From Paracamarosporium sp. OC-R06-R3 (Eukaryota; Ascomycota; Dothideomycetes; Pleosporales; Didymosphaeriaceae), in contig JACVRA010000095.1 of the NCBI GenBank assembly GCA_019828545.1, positions 127,305 to 191,304 of the forward strand: a stretch of 64,000 nt of DNA. The letters run 5' to 3'. The notes beneath the pieces were generated by a model that was given only the letters and a program-made list of their open reading frames with translations, was not told the origin of the DNA and searched no databases. Numbering within the stretch: the stretch's first letter is position 1; the number at the start of each line of letters is the position of its first letter. The position numbers and the translations under genes are program-made. Shown one piece after another: positions 10,627 through 24,500 of the stretch.

Positions 10627-11267
10627 ATGTCTGCCTCCCCATCTCCCCGCCTCCAATCCGCACAAACCTTTATCTCCAGCTTCGCCAATCTCGATATTCA
10701 AGCATTTTCTTCTGCCCTCACCGAGAACTACACACATATCTACGCACCCACTTCGCTTATCAAGACGCTCTCTAAGGATGGATATACTTCGAGGGAGGCA
10801 TTCCTAGAGCATATCAGGTCGATCACGAAGCTTATGACTGGGTTTCCTGTCACGCCCGTTGAGTTCATCGAAAGCGAGAAACAGAATTCAGTGTGGTGCT
10901 GGGCGAAGAGTAGGACGGAATGGCGGGCTGAGGTGAGAGATGAGGAAGCTGAGTGGGATTATGAAGGTAGGTATTTTCAACTATGTTTTCCCTGCGCAAG
11001 GAACGGTCGATTTGTGTCAGAGTATAAAGGCAGACACGAGACGATGGCCCAACTATGGCATAGTTGCTGTCCAGAACATCAGAGCTGACGAGAATAGGCG
11101 AGTATGTGTTCATGTTTTGGATGGATGAATCCGGGAAAATAGAGAAGTGTGTGGAGATGCTTGATAGTTGGGCGACGCGGGAGAAGCTACTATCCCTATC
11201 GGCAAGGGCGAGAGAAAACATCAAGAAGCGGACTGGCGAGGACTTCAACTGGCTTAACACAGACTGA
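10627..11267 (+). CDS. SnoaL/NTF2-like small protein
   Basis: Predicted 169 residues from exons 10627-10966 and 11098-11267; splicing joins EWDYEG to EYVFMFWMDESGKIEK in frame. The pattern (an N-terminal helix QSAQTFISSFANLD, FSSALTENYTHIYAP, then alternating strands ending in EYVFMFWMDESGKI and a short helix) fits the cone-shaped NTF2/SnoaL fold used for binding or isomerising small molecules. Without a catalytic signature its function is open. It converges on the PKS gene with only 81 bp between stop codons, and so may or may not belong to the cluster. Confidence 0.75.
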
Positions 11268-11348
11268 TGGTATGTAGAGTTACTTAGTCGTCGTACCTAT
11301 CAAGAATACGGTGTACTACGTAGGTCGAAAACTGACATAATCGCCTTC

Positions 11349-14300
11349 TCACGGCGTTGCGACCCCATTGACCTTCTTCCCTCCAGCACGGGAAAGAATC
11401 TTCTTCGCCAGTGACTTGACTCCCTGTTCGTTCAAGATTTCCAAGCTCTGCAAGGAAGCTTTGAATTCACGCTTGATCCAGTTACGCAACTCAATCGCAA
11501 TCAAGCTATCGAGCCCAAAATCCGCAATGGGCTTCTCCAAATCCATAGTTTCAGCATCAACATAGGTCAAAGCGGAGAACTTCTTCGCAACGGCAGCAGT
11601 AGTGAACTCGAGGGCTTCCTCGGGGCTAGCCGTTGAAAGGTCGAGTGCAGAGGTTTTCTTTTGCTGCGAGAATGTGGACGGCGTGGGAACGATTTTTTCC
11701 GCAGTCTTAGGAGCATGGACGTGCGTGAAAAAGGGAGACCGGACAGTTCCGTTGCTTGTCGTTGCCTGTGTGATAGAATCCGCGTTGAACCCAGCTGCAA
11801 TATGTGCTATCTGTTCTTTCCTAGCAGTAGGGCTTAATATGTAGTCAAATATCGCGTCGATGTCGCCTTCTTGCACAACGTCTAGCCCAGACCGCTGTAG
11901 CGCTTTGCGAATGTCGGTGTTCTCAACGGCACTTGTTCCTTCGACCATACTGGGACTGAAGGAAAGATAATGAGTTTTATCTGAAGTGAGAGATTGAGAT
12001 TGAGATTGAGCGAGCGCGTCTTGGACGGCGTTCCCAGCGTTATAGTTTGCTTGGCCGCGCGTTCCGACAATGTTGGCAGCCGAGGAGAGCATGATGAAGA
12101 AATCAAGATGGGTGGAGTGAAACGCTCTTTGTAGATTCAGAGTGCCTTTTAGCTTTGGCTCGAGAGGAATGTTGAAATCTTCGAGTGTCATAGAGTCTAG
12201 ACTTCGATCCTATTTGATGATAAGCGTTATTGAAAGGGGAACGGCAACTGGAGCAAACATACCTGAAGTGTGTGTGCAGATTGGATGACGCCCCTCACAG
12301 GAGGCAACCCTCTGGCTGTTAGTTTGAGCACTACGGCATTCACATCCTCTTCCCGCGCGATGTCGCACTGGATGTGATGCAGTTTACAATCTGTAGGCAA
12401 GTTGACTAGCAGTTTCTGCTGCACTTCTTCTGTTAACGGTCGACGTGAAAGCGACACAAAATGCTTCGCTCCATATCTTGCGAGATGTCCGAAAAGCTTT
12501 TGTCCTAAGTCACCAAGACCTCCGGCAATGACAAACGTCGCGTTGGGGTCCAGCTCGAGTGAAGGTTGTCCGGGCTTGGCTGTATGATGAGCTTCTGAGA
12601 TTAGCTTGTTGAGTTTGTTACTAGGAAGTAGTCGTGGGACTAGAATGCTGTTGTCTCGGATGATGTATTCGCGCTCCTGGTTTGCGTCTTGCTGTAGGAA
12701 CGCATTCTGCAGGACATCGCATAACACTTGGCTCGACTGTATCGCATCATTGGAGACGCTCTGTTGTAAGTCGATGGTCACCATACGGAGGCTATCGTTC
12801 TCGGCCTGGGCACTCCGTGCCAACCCACTTATAAGGTGTCGCCGTGGATCCATGCAAGAGGATTCTTTGGCTCCAACAGTGACCCAGACGATCTTGTTCT
12901 GTTTGCTAAGCATGGCCTGAAGCATCTGAAAGCTTTGCGGTGTGATCTTAGTCAAGAACGGGCTATCTCCATTGTCAATGACAAGCTTGATCGCAGAAGC
13001 ATCCCCAATCTCTTCTCCGAACTGGCCAATCGATACAGTATAGCCTCGTTCACGTAGAACACCTTCTAGGGAACTCACTATGGTATCTGAGGTTTCCGCT
13101 ATTGGTAGTACATGGACAGGAATCTGAACAGAGTGAGCTGAGTCGTCGATCGGCCGCGCCACCATGAGACTAGAAATATGTGCAGCCTCGTCGTCTTTTA
13201 CGCAAAGTTGCATATCCAGTTTTGTATCATCCATGGCTTGCTGCCATTGCTTGATAGGCATGAATGGGCCATTTGGACGTTCGTCTACAGAACCCTTCCA
13301 GTAACCGGGAAGTGTACCATAAGATATATGATGGTAAGGCTGCGAGTTCACGATCTCAATGAGAATCAAACGCCCGTCTGATCTTAGCAACGAACGCGCA
13401 TTCCGCAACGTTGTCCTGATACTAGATGTGACGTGAAGACAGTTGAAAGCGAGGACTACGTCGTAGCTGTTCAGGTCAAATCCTTGCTGAGCGGGGTCTT
13501 TCTCGATATCTAGTCTTCGGAAAGTGATGGGGTAGTCCTTGAACAAAGTGGCGGCGCGGTCGAAGAAGTTCGTCGATACGTCCGTAAAGTCGTACGTGGC
13601 GGGAAGGCAGCCGGCAGCCTCCATGGTCTGGAGAAAAGGCATTGTAGCCCCTCCCGTTCCTCCGCCTATCTCTAAAATACGCAAGTTTGACTTCTTGAAT
13701 GTTAGACGCTTGACGTATTGGCGTAACAGGTCATAGCAAAGAACAGATGAGTGGTCCTGGTACGATCCATACAGTAAGCCGTCTTCGGTCACTAGTTGCA
13801 GAGCGTCAGCTTTCCCAGAGATTATCTCTGTCAGCTTTTCGCCTGTTCGTGCGACGATCTTCATTTCTTCAAATGCAGGAGTGGCATCTGCAACAGTTGA
13901 CACTTCCGATGAGAGGCCATTTTGGTGGGGATATTCGCGTTGCATCCAGTCAAAAAGCAATAGGTGCTCTTCAGTTATCGGCAACTGACCACTGTTGATC
14001 GAATCGATACATGCTCGGACATAGCGTGCGGTGGCTTGATTCATGATCCTGACTTTCTCGTTCAGTGACAGTGTTGTGTTTCCAGCCAGCTTTGCAGGCA
14101 CGAAATGATCAGCCGACAAACGACCTTCATCGACATCCCACTTCACGTTCCAGCAGGTATTCTTCGTTTCCTTCCGAGGATTTGTTGGTGCACTAGCAGG
14201 CAAGAACCGGAGCTTTACTCCAGAGAAAGAAAGACCGGATACTCCGTCGCGATCGTTGACAGCTTCGATGCCCACTTCAGCGGTCCTAGCTTCCGTGGAC

Positions 14301-17300
14301 GACAGCTTCGTGTGAACAGACATCTTTGCACCAGGTACGTTGTCGATACCTGTAGACACAATAAGTTCGTTGATGTGGATAGGCATGATAGAGCCTGCTC
14401 CAAATTTCTGTAGTGCTAGCGGCAGACTGGTATGCATGATAATATCCAGTGTCGTCGGATGAATCATGTGCGACTGTACATGATTTGCGGGCATGACATC
14501 AGCTACTTGAGGAATAACCATAGAGGCAACTGCGCGTGTGTCTTCTAAAGAAATATGCTCGATCCCGTTGAACATCGGCCCGTAGGAGTTCCCGTTGTCG
14601 CTTAGTTCTCGATACAGTTGCTCTGAACCCAGCGTCTTTTCGTGTGCATAACCATTGGGGTATCCCAAAACCTTCTCAGCTTCTACAGCTTTTACCTCAA
14701 CGTAACCGCGACAATGTTCGTCCCAAGTGTGACTTTGATTGTAAGCCGCTACTCGGAAATTATATGCGAGCTCCTTGCTTTTGTCAGTGCCCAAGGCAAC
14801 CGCAGAAAAGCTGATTTGAAGCTCGGTTCTTTGAGGCGAATCAGGAACGAGCAGAGCTTTCATAAACTCTACATCTCGCAAAATTACTTGGAATCGTTGG
14901 TCATTCGGAAGATGCTCATGTGCAAGCTGAGAAACGGCTTCAATAGCCATACACAGATATCCGGAACCAGGGAAGACCGTTACCCCGTCTACGATGTGGT
15001 CTGCCAACCAAGGCAGGCTGTCTAGGCTAATCATATGCCTCCATCTTGGCTCGAAAGTTGTTGCTTCTGAGCTTCGCAGTCCGACAAGGTCGTGATAAGG
15101 GCGTCTGCGGAAACGATGATCCCTGCTGATGCGCGACTCATGCCAGTGTTTCTTAGAATGATCCCAACTGTAGGATGGCAAATTGTACAGGACTGCTGCA
15201 TTTTCTTTCGCTGGATCTAGAACTGGGAGAATAGAAAAATCGGTAAATTTTCCACATTCGAACAACGAGCCGATGACTTCGAGAAAGCTCTGGATGGCAT
15301 TTGTACCTCGGCGCAAAGGTGATATGTAGTCATACTTGACAGGGTCTGACATCTCTGCAATGCACTGTCGGGTGGGTCCTGCCAATGCATTATGCGGCCC
15401 GATTTCGACGAACACTTGTCGAGTGGAGGCTTGAGAGCTACAAAGTTGTCGAACTCCTTCCTTGAAGCGCACCTTGGAGACCAAATTGTCGCACCAGTAT
15501 CGAGAATCGAAATCGGCGTTCTTTTCTGCCGCATGCACCGTTGAGTAGAAAGCCGGTGCGTTCATAGGCGTCTCAGTTTCGAGCAGTCCCATCAAGCCTT
15601 TGTATTCCTCGACCACATCTCGCATATGATGAGAATGATAAGCTGCGTCAACACGAAGCTTACGGTTGAAGACATCCTCTGCACTCAATGCTGCAGCGAG
15701 CTCATCGATGGCTTCCTCGTCCCCAGACACCGTTGTGTTCTGAGGACTATTAGCGCACGCGACAGAAACGATACCTTTAGTGAGTTTCTGGATGTATATG
15801 GACACTTCATCTTCGTTGAGACCCACAGCAAGCATGGCACCTCTGTGGAGTCCTTTTTCGCTCCTTAAACTAGTCGCGATACCGCGACAGTATGCGATTC
15901 GGAGAGCAGTAGTTTGCGAAACATACCCTGCCGCGTAAGCTGCCGCGACCTCACCACTTGAGTGACCAACAACGGCGTCTGGGTAAACTTCGACACTCTT
16001 AAACAGGTCAACCAAAGCAATTTGTATAGCTGTAGTTGCTGGCTGCGCAAGTTCAGCGACGTGTAGACGTGAGGTATCGGTGTCACACAGGATCTCATCG
16101 ATCAGGTTCCACCCTGCACCAAGGTGCAATAAAATATCAGTTGAGCGTTGCATGGATATCGTAAAAGCGGAGTTTGGGTTTGCCGCTAGGAGTTCACGGC
16201 CCATGGTGGGCCAAGATGCTCCTTGACCAGTAAAGACAAAGTTGAGTGTAACCTCGCCCGGGCTAGTGTTTGGCATGGAATTGCGTGCAGCCTGCGCAAA
16301 CTGATCGGCAAGCTCTTGACGGCTTTTTGCGACACAGCTGAATCTCCAAGGATGATGTGTTCGACGTGTTGAGAGAGTATGAGAGAGCGATGACAGAGAC
16401 AGAGCTGGTCCTTGTGTTGTTGTCCAAGTTTGATATTCTCGAATCGTGCTGATCAGAGAAATCTCACTCTTCGCCGATAAAACAAAAAGTTGGGGAGTCT
16501 CTTCAGAAGAAATTTCTAATGTGATGTTGGACTGAGGAGCGCTCTCGACAACAATATGTGCGTTTGTCCCCCCATATCCAAAACTGTTAACGGACACTCT
16601 TGCATTGCCGCGCTCAGGCCATGGTAGGGGAGCAGCAGGTACCGTGATCCTCCGTTGATCAAGTCGAAGACCATCTTTAGCCTTTATGAAGTCCGCGTTT
16701 GGTGGGATAAAGCGATGTTCAAGAATGAGTAAACTCTTGATCAGTCCAGCCAATCCGCTTGCACATTCCAAATGGCCGATATTCGACTTTATAGAGCCCA
16801 CGTAAAGTGGGCTGCTCCTTTCCTCGTTGCAAAAGACTTCAGCCAGTGCGTCTAACTCAACTTTGTCGCCTGCAGCAGTACCGGTACCATGAGCCTCCAC
16901 ATATGAGATGCTCATAGGGTCGAGATCTAACTTCCGGTAAAGGCGTTTCTCTAGAGCTACCTGTGCTGAGGTACTTGGATGGGTAATTCCTTCAATGGTA
17001 CGCCCGTCTTGATTGACTGCGCTGCCAAGGAGGACGCCGCGAATTGGATCTCCGTCTGAAATCGCTTTTTGGAGAGGCTTCAATATGAGAGCAGCGACAC
17101 CCTCTCCTCTTCCGTAACCAAAACCTCGGTCATCAAACGGATAGGATCTGCCTTCTTCACTCAGCATGTGAAGATTACTCAAACCGGTCTGTTGATCAGG
17201 GCCGATGATGAGATTCGCTGCTGCTGCGATAGCCATATCGCTTTCTCCCAGCCTCAGAGAGTTGCATGCTTGATGCACGGCTACAAGACCTCCGGAGCAT

Positions 17301-17903
17301 CCTGTGTCTAACGTAACAGAAGGTCCCGTAAAGTCAAAGATATATGAGATTCTGTTCGATGCAATTGCGTCCCCAGTGCTTGTGGTCTGATATCGTGGAA
17401 TGCTCAGTGTATCTTTGTACAAGTTCCGGTCATAGTCACGCGTGAATAAGGCTACATGCACTGAGGTTGCGGACCCTTTGATTGTTTGTTGTTGTTGGCC
17501 TGCGCTCTCCAGTGCCTCGTACACGGTTTCGAGCAGCAGTCGCTGCTGCGGATCCATCGCGGCAGCCTCTTGCGCCGATACTGCATTGAAATTAGTGGCA
17601 ATTCAAATATCTCATAGACCCCTCTGTTGTCTGTTAGAATGACTCACTGTTAAAGAAATCATTATCAAAATCCCGTAAGTCCTGAGTCATGAAGTGACCG
17701 CCACGATGATTGTTCGAGCCATTCGTATCATCAGGGCTCGGGTGGAAGAAAGCTTCTTCGTTAAATCGATCTTTTGGTACCTGTGACCAAGTATTGGTAC
17801 CAGAAATCAATGTTTCCCATAGTTTTTCAGGTGAGGTGGCACCACCGGGGAAGCGGCATTGGATACCAATAACAGCTATCGGAGAATTTCTGCTACTAAA
17901 CAT
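11349..17903 (-). CDS. reducing type I polyketide synthase, KS-AT-DH-MT-KR-ACP, no ER
   Basis: Predicted 2144 residues. Exons are 17903-17648, 17580-12263 and 12209-11349; both introns preserve phase. Domains in order: ketosynthase (about 6-430) with Cys180 in DTGCSGG, His316 in EAHGTGT and His355 in KSNIGHLECASG; acyltransferase (about 530-850) with Ser626 in GHSSGE; dehydratase with His947 in ADHIVDGVTVFPGSG and Asp1131 in HPTTLD; C-methyltransferase with ILEIGGGTGG near 1387-1396; ketoreductase starting near 1765 (IAGGLGDLG) with catalytic SSAANIVGTRGQANYNAG; ACP with Ser2093 in FGLDSLIAIE. The stretch between MT and KR holds only the structural KR half, with no ER nucleotide loop, so full saturation would need a partner. 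There is no thioesterase or release domain at the C-terminus. The product should be an alpha-methylated, partly unsaturated chain; its identity cannot be read from sequence. Confidence 0.95.
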
Positions 17904-18940
17904 CTTGTAAAGTGGTTGTGTGGTGTGGAGACCACCTGGCCAAGATACTTGTAAGGAGAATGATGAATGTCGAGAGACAGTGTCAGTACCTCATGCACAT
18001 TGCTTTGCCGCACCAAATGCCGCCTTGTTAGGCGGTAGCAATCTAAGTCTTGTCCGAAAGCGCTGTACTATACCTCACTTTTTCTGGGGTCTTTGTCAAT
18101 CTGGCCACTGATATCTAGTATACCCCATGAGGCAATCGTGATAACGGAGAAAATTGATCAAGCATGTCACCGTTGTCGGTGGCGCCGAGACTAAGCTACA
18201 CACGTATAAGCACATGTAAACTTGCGCGTAGATCATTCCTCCCATTCCTCCCGGTAGATTGTGCACAGATGCTCCTCAAGGCCCCACTAGCTCCCATCTC
18301 ATTGATATCGATTTGGGTCGGAGTCCGAAGGAGCGTACGTACATAGTAAGGATCGCGGGTGGCCCCGTTCTTAGCCCGACGAACCATTGACGCATGCGAA
18401 ATAATTTTGGATTAGCCCAAGAACCCCTGCATGCCGGATGATAGCGGGCCAGTTTAGTATGCAACAGGAAACAAGGAGGCATACCATACTCACGCTACAG
18501 CGAGACGGGTTTCTAGCAGGTACAATGTACGCGGCTCTACGTCAAACGTGATATCTTTAGTTGTCGCTGGTGACATCGGGAGCACGTCGCCGATGCTGGC
18601 CACGGCCCACCCCACAGGTTTCAGGTCGCTTCCGCGGCAGGACGTTCTCTTTACAGTAAGCTTAGTGCAAGGGCTTCAATTGCAAGCCTGTGGCGGATGG
18701 TAATTGTCCAACGAGTGCATTCCCGAAGACGCAGAAAGATGCAGGGCGTGAGGCGCCTTCCTTTTGTGGTTTGCGACGCGATGCACACATTTCCGAGACG
18801 GCATGCGTTGACAGAATCTCCTGATCGTAATATTCCGCGTTTTCCCCTGTTTCCCCGTTCTTTGGCCCGTTATCAATCCCACACCATCCCAGCATTGCAG
18901 GCGGTTTTCTTTAATCTATTTTGGCGGCACGGTGGTCGCG
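17904..18940. promoter_or_regulatory. divergent promoter region, PKS / Pth11-like gene
   Basis: About 1 kb between two divergent starts. No additional gene is supported on either strand. Probable location of cluster regulatory sites; none is asserted. Confidence 0.5.
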
Positions 18941-20150
18941 ATGTCTACAGACTTCGCAAACATTGGTTGGCGTCTGCAGTTGTTCATTGGCTTTTTTCTT
19001 CCGTTACAAGTCATTGCAGTAGCTTTGCGCTTCTACTCGCGGTGGCTTGTTGTGGGCCAGAGTCATCCGCTGGAGGATATACTTGTCGTGGTTTCTTTGA
19101 TATCGCAACTCATACTATGCGCTGTTGGACTCGGTAGGTCACTTCCAGTATTCAGCGCCACCAGAGTTCGCTGACACGATTTCTTCAGGTTCGGTTACCT
19201 ACGCAGGCGTAGGCCAGCACCTTTACTATCTAGAAGAACATGACCCTGGGAAAGTACTCAACTGGGGCAAATACCTTCTTGCTCTTGCGACACTGTACTT
19301 CGTCGATGTCAACATTCCCAAGCTGGCCGTTCTGGCACTTTACAGACGACTGTTTCCTAACAGATTAGCACAAATCACCGTCTACATTGTCGGTGCAATC
19401 CTTGTTGCTGGGTCAATCGCGAACACGATTGTTTCTTTGGCCGCGTGTAAGCCCTTCAAGGCGAATTACAACCCCGCGACTCCAGGAGCGAAATGCATCG
19501 ACAAAGAATCATTTTTTGTCTGGACCAGTGTACCCAACATCGTGACTGACGTAGTCATGCTTGCGCTTCCGTTGCCTATTGTCTGGAGTCTCCACAACAC
19601 GAAGCGCATTAAGATCGCGTTGACATTCACTTTCCTCGTTGGGAGTCTGTAAGTTTTCTAGGCTTCAATGGTGCGGAAACGTATTGATCGAGCTTGTAGT
19701 GGTCTCGCCGCATCTATACTTCGATTTCACACGTTCTTTGTCACGAACTCGTTCACGGACGGAACCTACGACGCGGTCGAGCTTATTATTTGGACCATTG
19801 CCGAGCCAGGAATATATCTCATCTCAGCATGCCTCTTAACTTATCGACCGCTTTTAGAACGTGTTGGGAGATCGCGATTTTTCGGAAGCTTTAGAACCAC
19901 TATGAAGAGTTCGAACCCATCCGGCTATGGCACTGGAAAAAGAGACGGAGCAGTGGATGGAGGAGCCATCCCACTCAGGAATGTGAAAAAAATGGGCAAT
20001 GGCTTTACAGAGCTGGACGATGATGGTTCAAGCGGCCATGTGGGCACATTGAGAGCGAGCTCAGAGAGGAATGCGTTAGGATCGCGAGGACACGTGGTAG
20101 GCGGTATCACGGTGACGACAGAGATCCAGAATTCGTGGTCCGTGAAGTGA
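18941..20150 (+). CDS. Pth11-like / fungal rhodopsin-domain integral membrane protein
   Basis: Predicted 367 residues from exons 18941-19133, 19189-19648 and 19700-20150. The start MSTDFANIGW is followed by a hydrophobic helix (LQLFIGFFLPLQVIAVALRFYSRW) and further membrane segments including YLLALATLYFVDVNIPKLAVLALYRRLFP, ITVYIVGAILVAGSIANTIVSLAACKP and IVTDVVMLALPLPIVWSLH, then two more. This is the seven-helix fungal family (DUF3328-unrelated, rhodopsin-domain type) seen in Pth11-like receptors, here without a CFEM domain. The C-terminal 100 residues are hydrophilic, Gly/Ser-rich and presumably cytosolic. Such genes often lie inside metabolite clusters, but ligand and role are unknown. Confidence 0.88.
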
Positions 20151-21540
20151 TAAGCGCGACATAGAAATAGATGCACCGGCTGGCAAGGCCAATTGAACGC
20201 TCCTCTTCACTTTTTCATGGATCAAAAACTAAGTTGATCTCGAAAAAAGCTTTTGGGTTAAATGAAATTATCCCGGCTTCCGACTGCTGTGCAACAATGA
20301 GGCTGAGCCGTGCCACATACGCACATCCAGTTCAGCCCCCAGCAAGTCCCGTGGTGAACCTCGGTACTTGTTTGGTACCGCTCGGGCCCCACGAAGCGTT
20401 CGCTCCTTTCAAAGAGAACGCCAATAGCTTAAACCGCTTTCTCGCACGGGCGAACAATCTCTAATCATCCGTGGATTGCGCAATTGGCGACGATACGTTT
20501 CTGGATCCCTGCATTGCCATATTCTTTCAATTGGCTTGATATCACCATCCTAGATACGTTCGGATTCAGCTCAGCTGACGCGGTACCTCAAGGCAGTAGT
20601 TGCGATGTAACATCAAGCTTTGCCAACACGGGTATCAGCTTTCCTTGCGGGACCTGCCATCATGCCGCGAAGACTTAGCGCAGATCAGTGCTTGTTCTGT
20701 CGCAAATACAATACATTCGAAGGCCGAGAACGTGCAGATACGCCCCTTGTAGTCCGAAGTGGAGACGTTCTATGCAATGTACACCATGCTATGAGTGATT
20801 TAATCCCTAAAAGGAAGGAGACATTGCCACCAATGAGATACTTGAATGCATTCATAATTGAAAAGTCACGTTCATTACCATTGGGTGTTGGCAGGCTAGG
20901 CTTCCAATTTTCGAGGGGTGAGATAATCTTAATTGGCGTCAATGGGCCCTCTTTGTTCGGCACGTGACTCTTGGGCATGTATTTTCGACGCGCCGGCATA
21001 GTCTCACCACGACGCTAGTCCGAGAGTGCCGTAAGATGTTCTCTGAGAATGATTGCATGTTATTCCCAAGCTAATACTCCAATGCAACAGCCGTTACAAT
21101 CTAAAGACCGACGGACGCCTAAGGCAGTTGAAGGATTTGCACCCTTGCTGGCTTCTGCCCACTCTGTGTGGGGGATACCTCCATGTTGGCAATAGCCGCT
21201 ACGGGGTTCGATCTTGCCTCCATATGTCCGTCTGCATGCATACCCCTGTGCAAGACGTAGCAACGTATGTTGCAGCGTGGGCTGACCCACATAGGGGCTG
21301 AGTGTATTACGCCCGGCTTGAGATTTGCGGCACGGTTACGGACCGTTGGCATCGTGCCACTCTTTGTCCTGCTGCGGCAACAGCCCCTCAACGATAGCTT
21401 TGGAATAGAAACCCACGACCTAAGTGACGCACAACATTGTATAAACGTTGAATTTTTCCAAGCTCACATTTGTTGCACATTCGTCCGCGTTAGTACTTCA
21501 GTAAGATCTTGTGTGACTGATTTTGGTCTTGCAAACCCTC
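20151..21540. other. 1.4 kb intergenic before the A-T-R gene
   Basis: Several short frames exist (for example 20620-20967 plus) but none shows a family motif, signal peptide or splice-supported extension. Treated as the promoter region of the A-T-R gene, possibly with unrecognised degraded sequence. Confidence 0.35.
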
Positions 21541-24500
21541 ATGGCGGTCAACAATCATGCACAGATCTCAAATTGGCGCGAGGAGCTCCTTCCTAACATT
21601 GTAGATCATCTAGCCAAGGTGGCACCTTCATCACCATACGCTCTCTATCCAAATTCGCCAACCACCTACGACGAGGGTTATCGAACAGTCACATATAAAG
21701 ACTTTGCAAATGCTGTGAATGGATTCGCTTGGTGGTTGAGCGAGAACTTAGGGCCATCGAAAAACTTTGATGTTTTGGCGTACGTTGGACCAAACGATGT
21801 GCGATACACTGCTTTGTTGCTCGGAGCTGTAAAAGCTGGCTATCTGGTATGCTGTCTTAGCTTTCATGCCAATCCACTACTAACTTTGAAAAATCAAGGC
21901 CTTCTTCACCTCTCCGCGAAACAGTGTCGCCGCCCATGGCGCGTTGTTTGATACCTTGAAATGTCACACTCTCCTCACACCGGAGCCAGCTCCACCAGCA
22001 ATAGAGCACATATTAAGCTCCCATCCTATGAAACACTTGCATGTCCCAAGTGTGGCCGATCTTCTTGAGAAACAATACCCCCACTATGCGTATAATAAGA
22101 CATATGCGACGGCTCGCACAGATCCGCTTGTAGTAGTGTACGTCCTTTCTTCCCCATATTACCTAGTTCAATATACTAAATCAATTATGTAGACACACAT
22201 CAGGCTCCACCGGTATACCAAAGCCGCTGATCTGGAGTCATGAGACAGTGGCGAGGCATCAGAACTACTGCGCTCTTGAAACGCCTTCTGGATATCAATC
22301 CATTGACAAACTTCACCAAGGCAAACGGATGCTGAATACGTTTCCCCCTTTCCACGTAAGTACACTTGGCCAATCGCTGGAGATCCGACTAACCACGACT
22401 TAGGCTGCCGGAGTTGCCATTCATCTGGTTCACAGCCCACCATTCGGCACTGTGTCTATTGCTCCATTATCCGGCGCACTTCCTACAGCCGAGAGCATTG
22501 TCCAAGCGCTAAAGACGGCTCACGCAGATGTGGCTTTCCTCGTACCATCCATCATTGCCGACATCAGTCAGAAACCGGATCTACTAGATTACTGCTCTAA
22601 GAACCTAGAGCTAATCCTCTACGCCGGTGGTGACCTCCCTCAAGCTATAGGCGACAAAATTGCTGCCAAAATGCCTATCCAGAACAATCACGGCGCCTCC
22701 GAATTTGGACTCCTGTCTCAATTACGGACGCCGGAGATGACGAGAATGGACTGGCACTATGTACTACCTCATCCACAGCTGGGGTGCGTTTTCGAGGAGA
22801 ACGCACCTGGCCTGTTCGAGTTAATCTTCAAGAGAGATCCAAAGTATGATAATTACATGATGCCGCTCACCATTGGACCATTCCTAAAACATCAGGACGA
22901 GTACCGTACGAAGGACCTGTTCGTGAAGCATCCTACAATACAGAACTGTTGGTCTTGGAAAGCTAGAGCAGATGATATCATTGTGTTCCTCAATGGTGAG
23001 AAGACGAATCCGGTATCCATGGAGCAGCATATCATCTCGAGTAACGAGGATGTCACCCAAGCTTTGGTCTTCGGAATGCAGAGGTTCCAGGCAGGGCTTC
23101 TCGTTGAGGCAGTGCCCAAGCTGGGGAATTTGAACGAGAAAGAGCAAGCGGCTTTCATTGCAAAGATCTGGCCTTCTATCGACCAAGCAAACCAGACTGC
23201 GCCTGCTCATGCGCGCGTTGAGAAAGCCATGGTAATGCTTACCAGCCCAGACAAGCCTATGATACGTTCGGGGAAAGGCACAATCCAGCGACAGGGCACC
23301 TTGGCAATGTACGCCGAAGAGATTGACGACATATATCTTAAGGCGGACACCGTTCTCACCGGTATCGAAAGAGCATCTTTGGACACCAAGGATACTAGTC
23401 AAGTCTTGGAGTTCCTCAAAAACGCAATCTCTCAGATCGAACCTAGTCTTCTTGAGGACGACGACAAAACTTTCTTCGACAAGGGAATGGACTCTTTGAT
23501 GGGTGTGAGACTGGTTAGAGCTTTGAGGCACGGACTCGGGAAGCCTGAGCTCGAATTATCTGTTGTCTACAACAATCCTAGCGTGGAATTGCTAACGCAA
23601 TACATCGTCAACCAACCTACCGCAAATGGAACCACCAACGGGACGATAGATGGAAGCGACCATAAATCTGAAATTGGGAGACTGCTGAAAGATTACCAGC
23701 CTCTCATCGAACAAATCAGCCAACAGTCACATGTATCCGGTGAAAATAAAGGGGAAGTCGTTATCCTGACCGGCTCCACAGGTTCTCTAGGAATCCACCT
23801 CCTCGAAACACTTTTGTCAAACCCGGCCATCTCCCATGTATACTGCCTTAATCGGCGCGCAGATGCAGCTGAGGTCCATGCAGCTAAGACCAAAGGCTGG
23901 AAATCTCAATTGCCTCAGCAAAGCAACCGTGTTACCTTTTTACAAGCAACTCTAGACCAATCCAACCTCGGTCTTGAAGAGAAGACGTATGAGATCTTAC
24001 GCTCAACGGTGACGCTAGTCATTCATAACGCCTGGACTGTCAATTTTATCCTACCCCTGAAGTCCTTCCGCTCGCAGTTCGACGGCCTGATTAACCTCTT
24101 CCGCCTCGCAGCAAGTCGATCTGAGCCTGCAAAGCTGCTATACATATCTTCCATCAGCTCCGTCGCGCAGTTCCCACGAGTAACTTCCTCTTCCTCCATA
24201 CCTGAAGAAGTTGTTCGTAATTTCGACGCTCCCTATGAAATTGGGTACGCCAAATCAAAGCTGGTCTCGGAGCTTCTCTGTGACGCTGCGGCGCAAAAGC
24301 TAGGCTTGCCTATATCTTTCACGCGCGTAGGGCAAATTGCGGGTGCAGTAGGTCCGGATGTGAATGCGCTCTGGAACCCCACAGAGTGGCTACCGAGCTT
24401 GGTAATCTCATCTATCAGCCTAGGCATCTTGCCAGAAGATCTAGGTGCGGAGCTCGACAAGGTGGATTGGATGCCTGTCGACCTTCTCTCCAAAGTGCTC

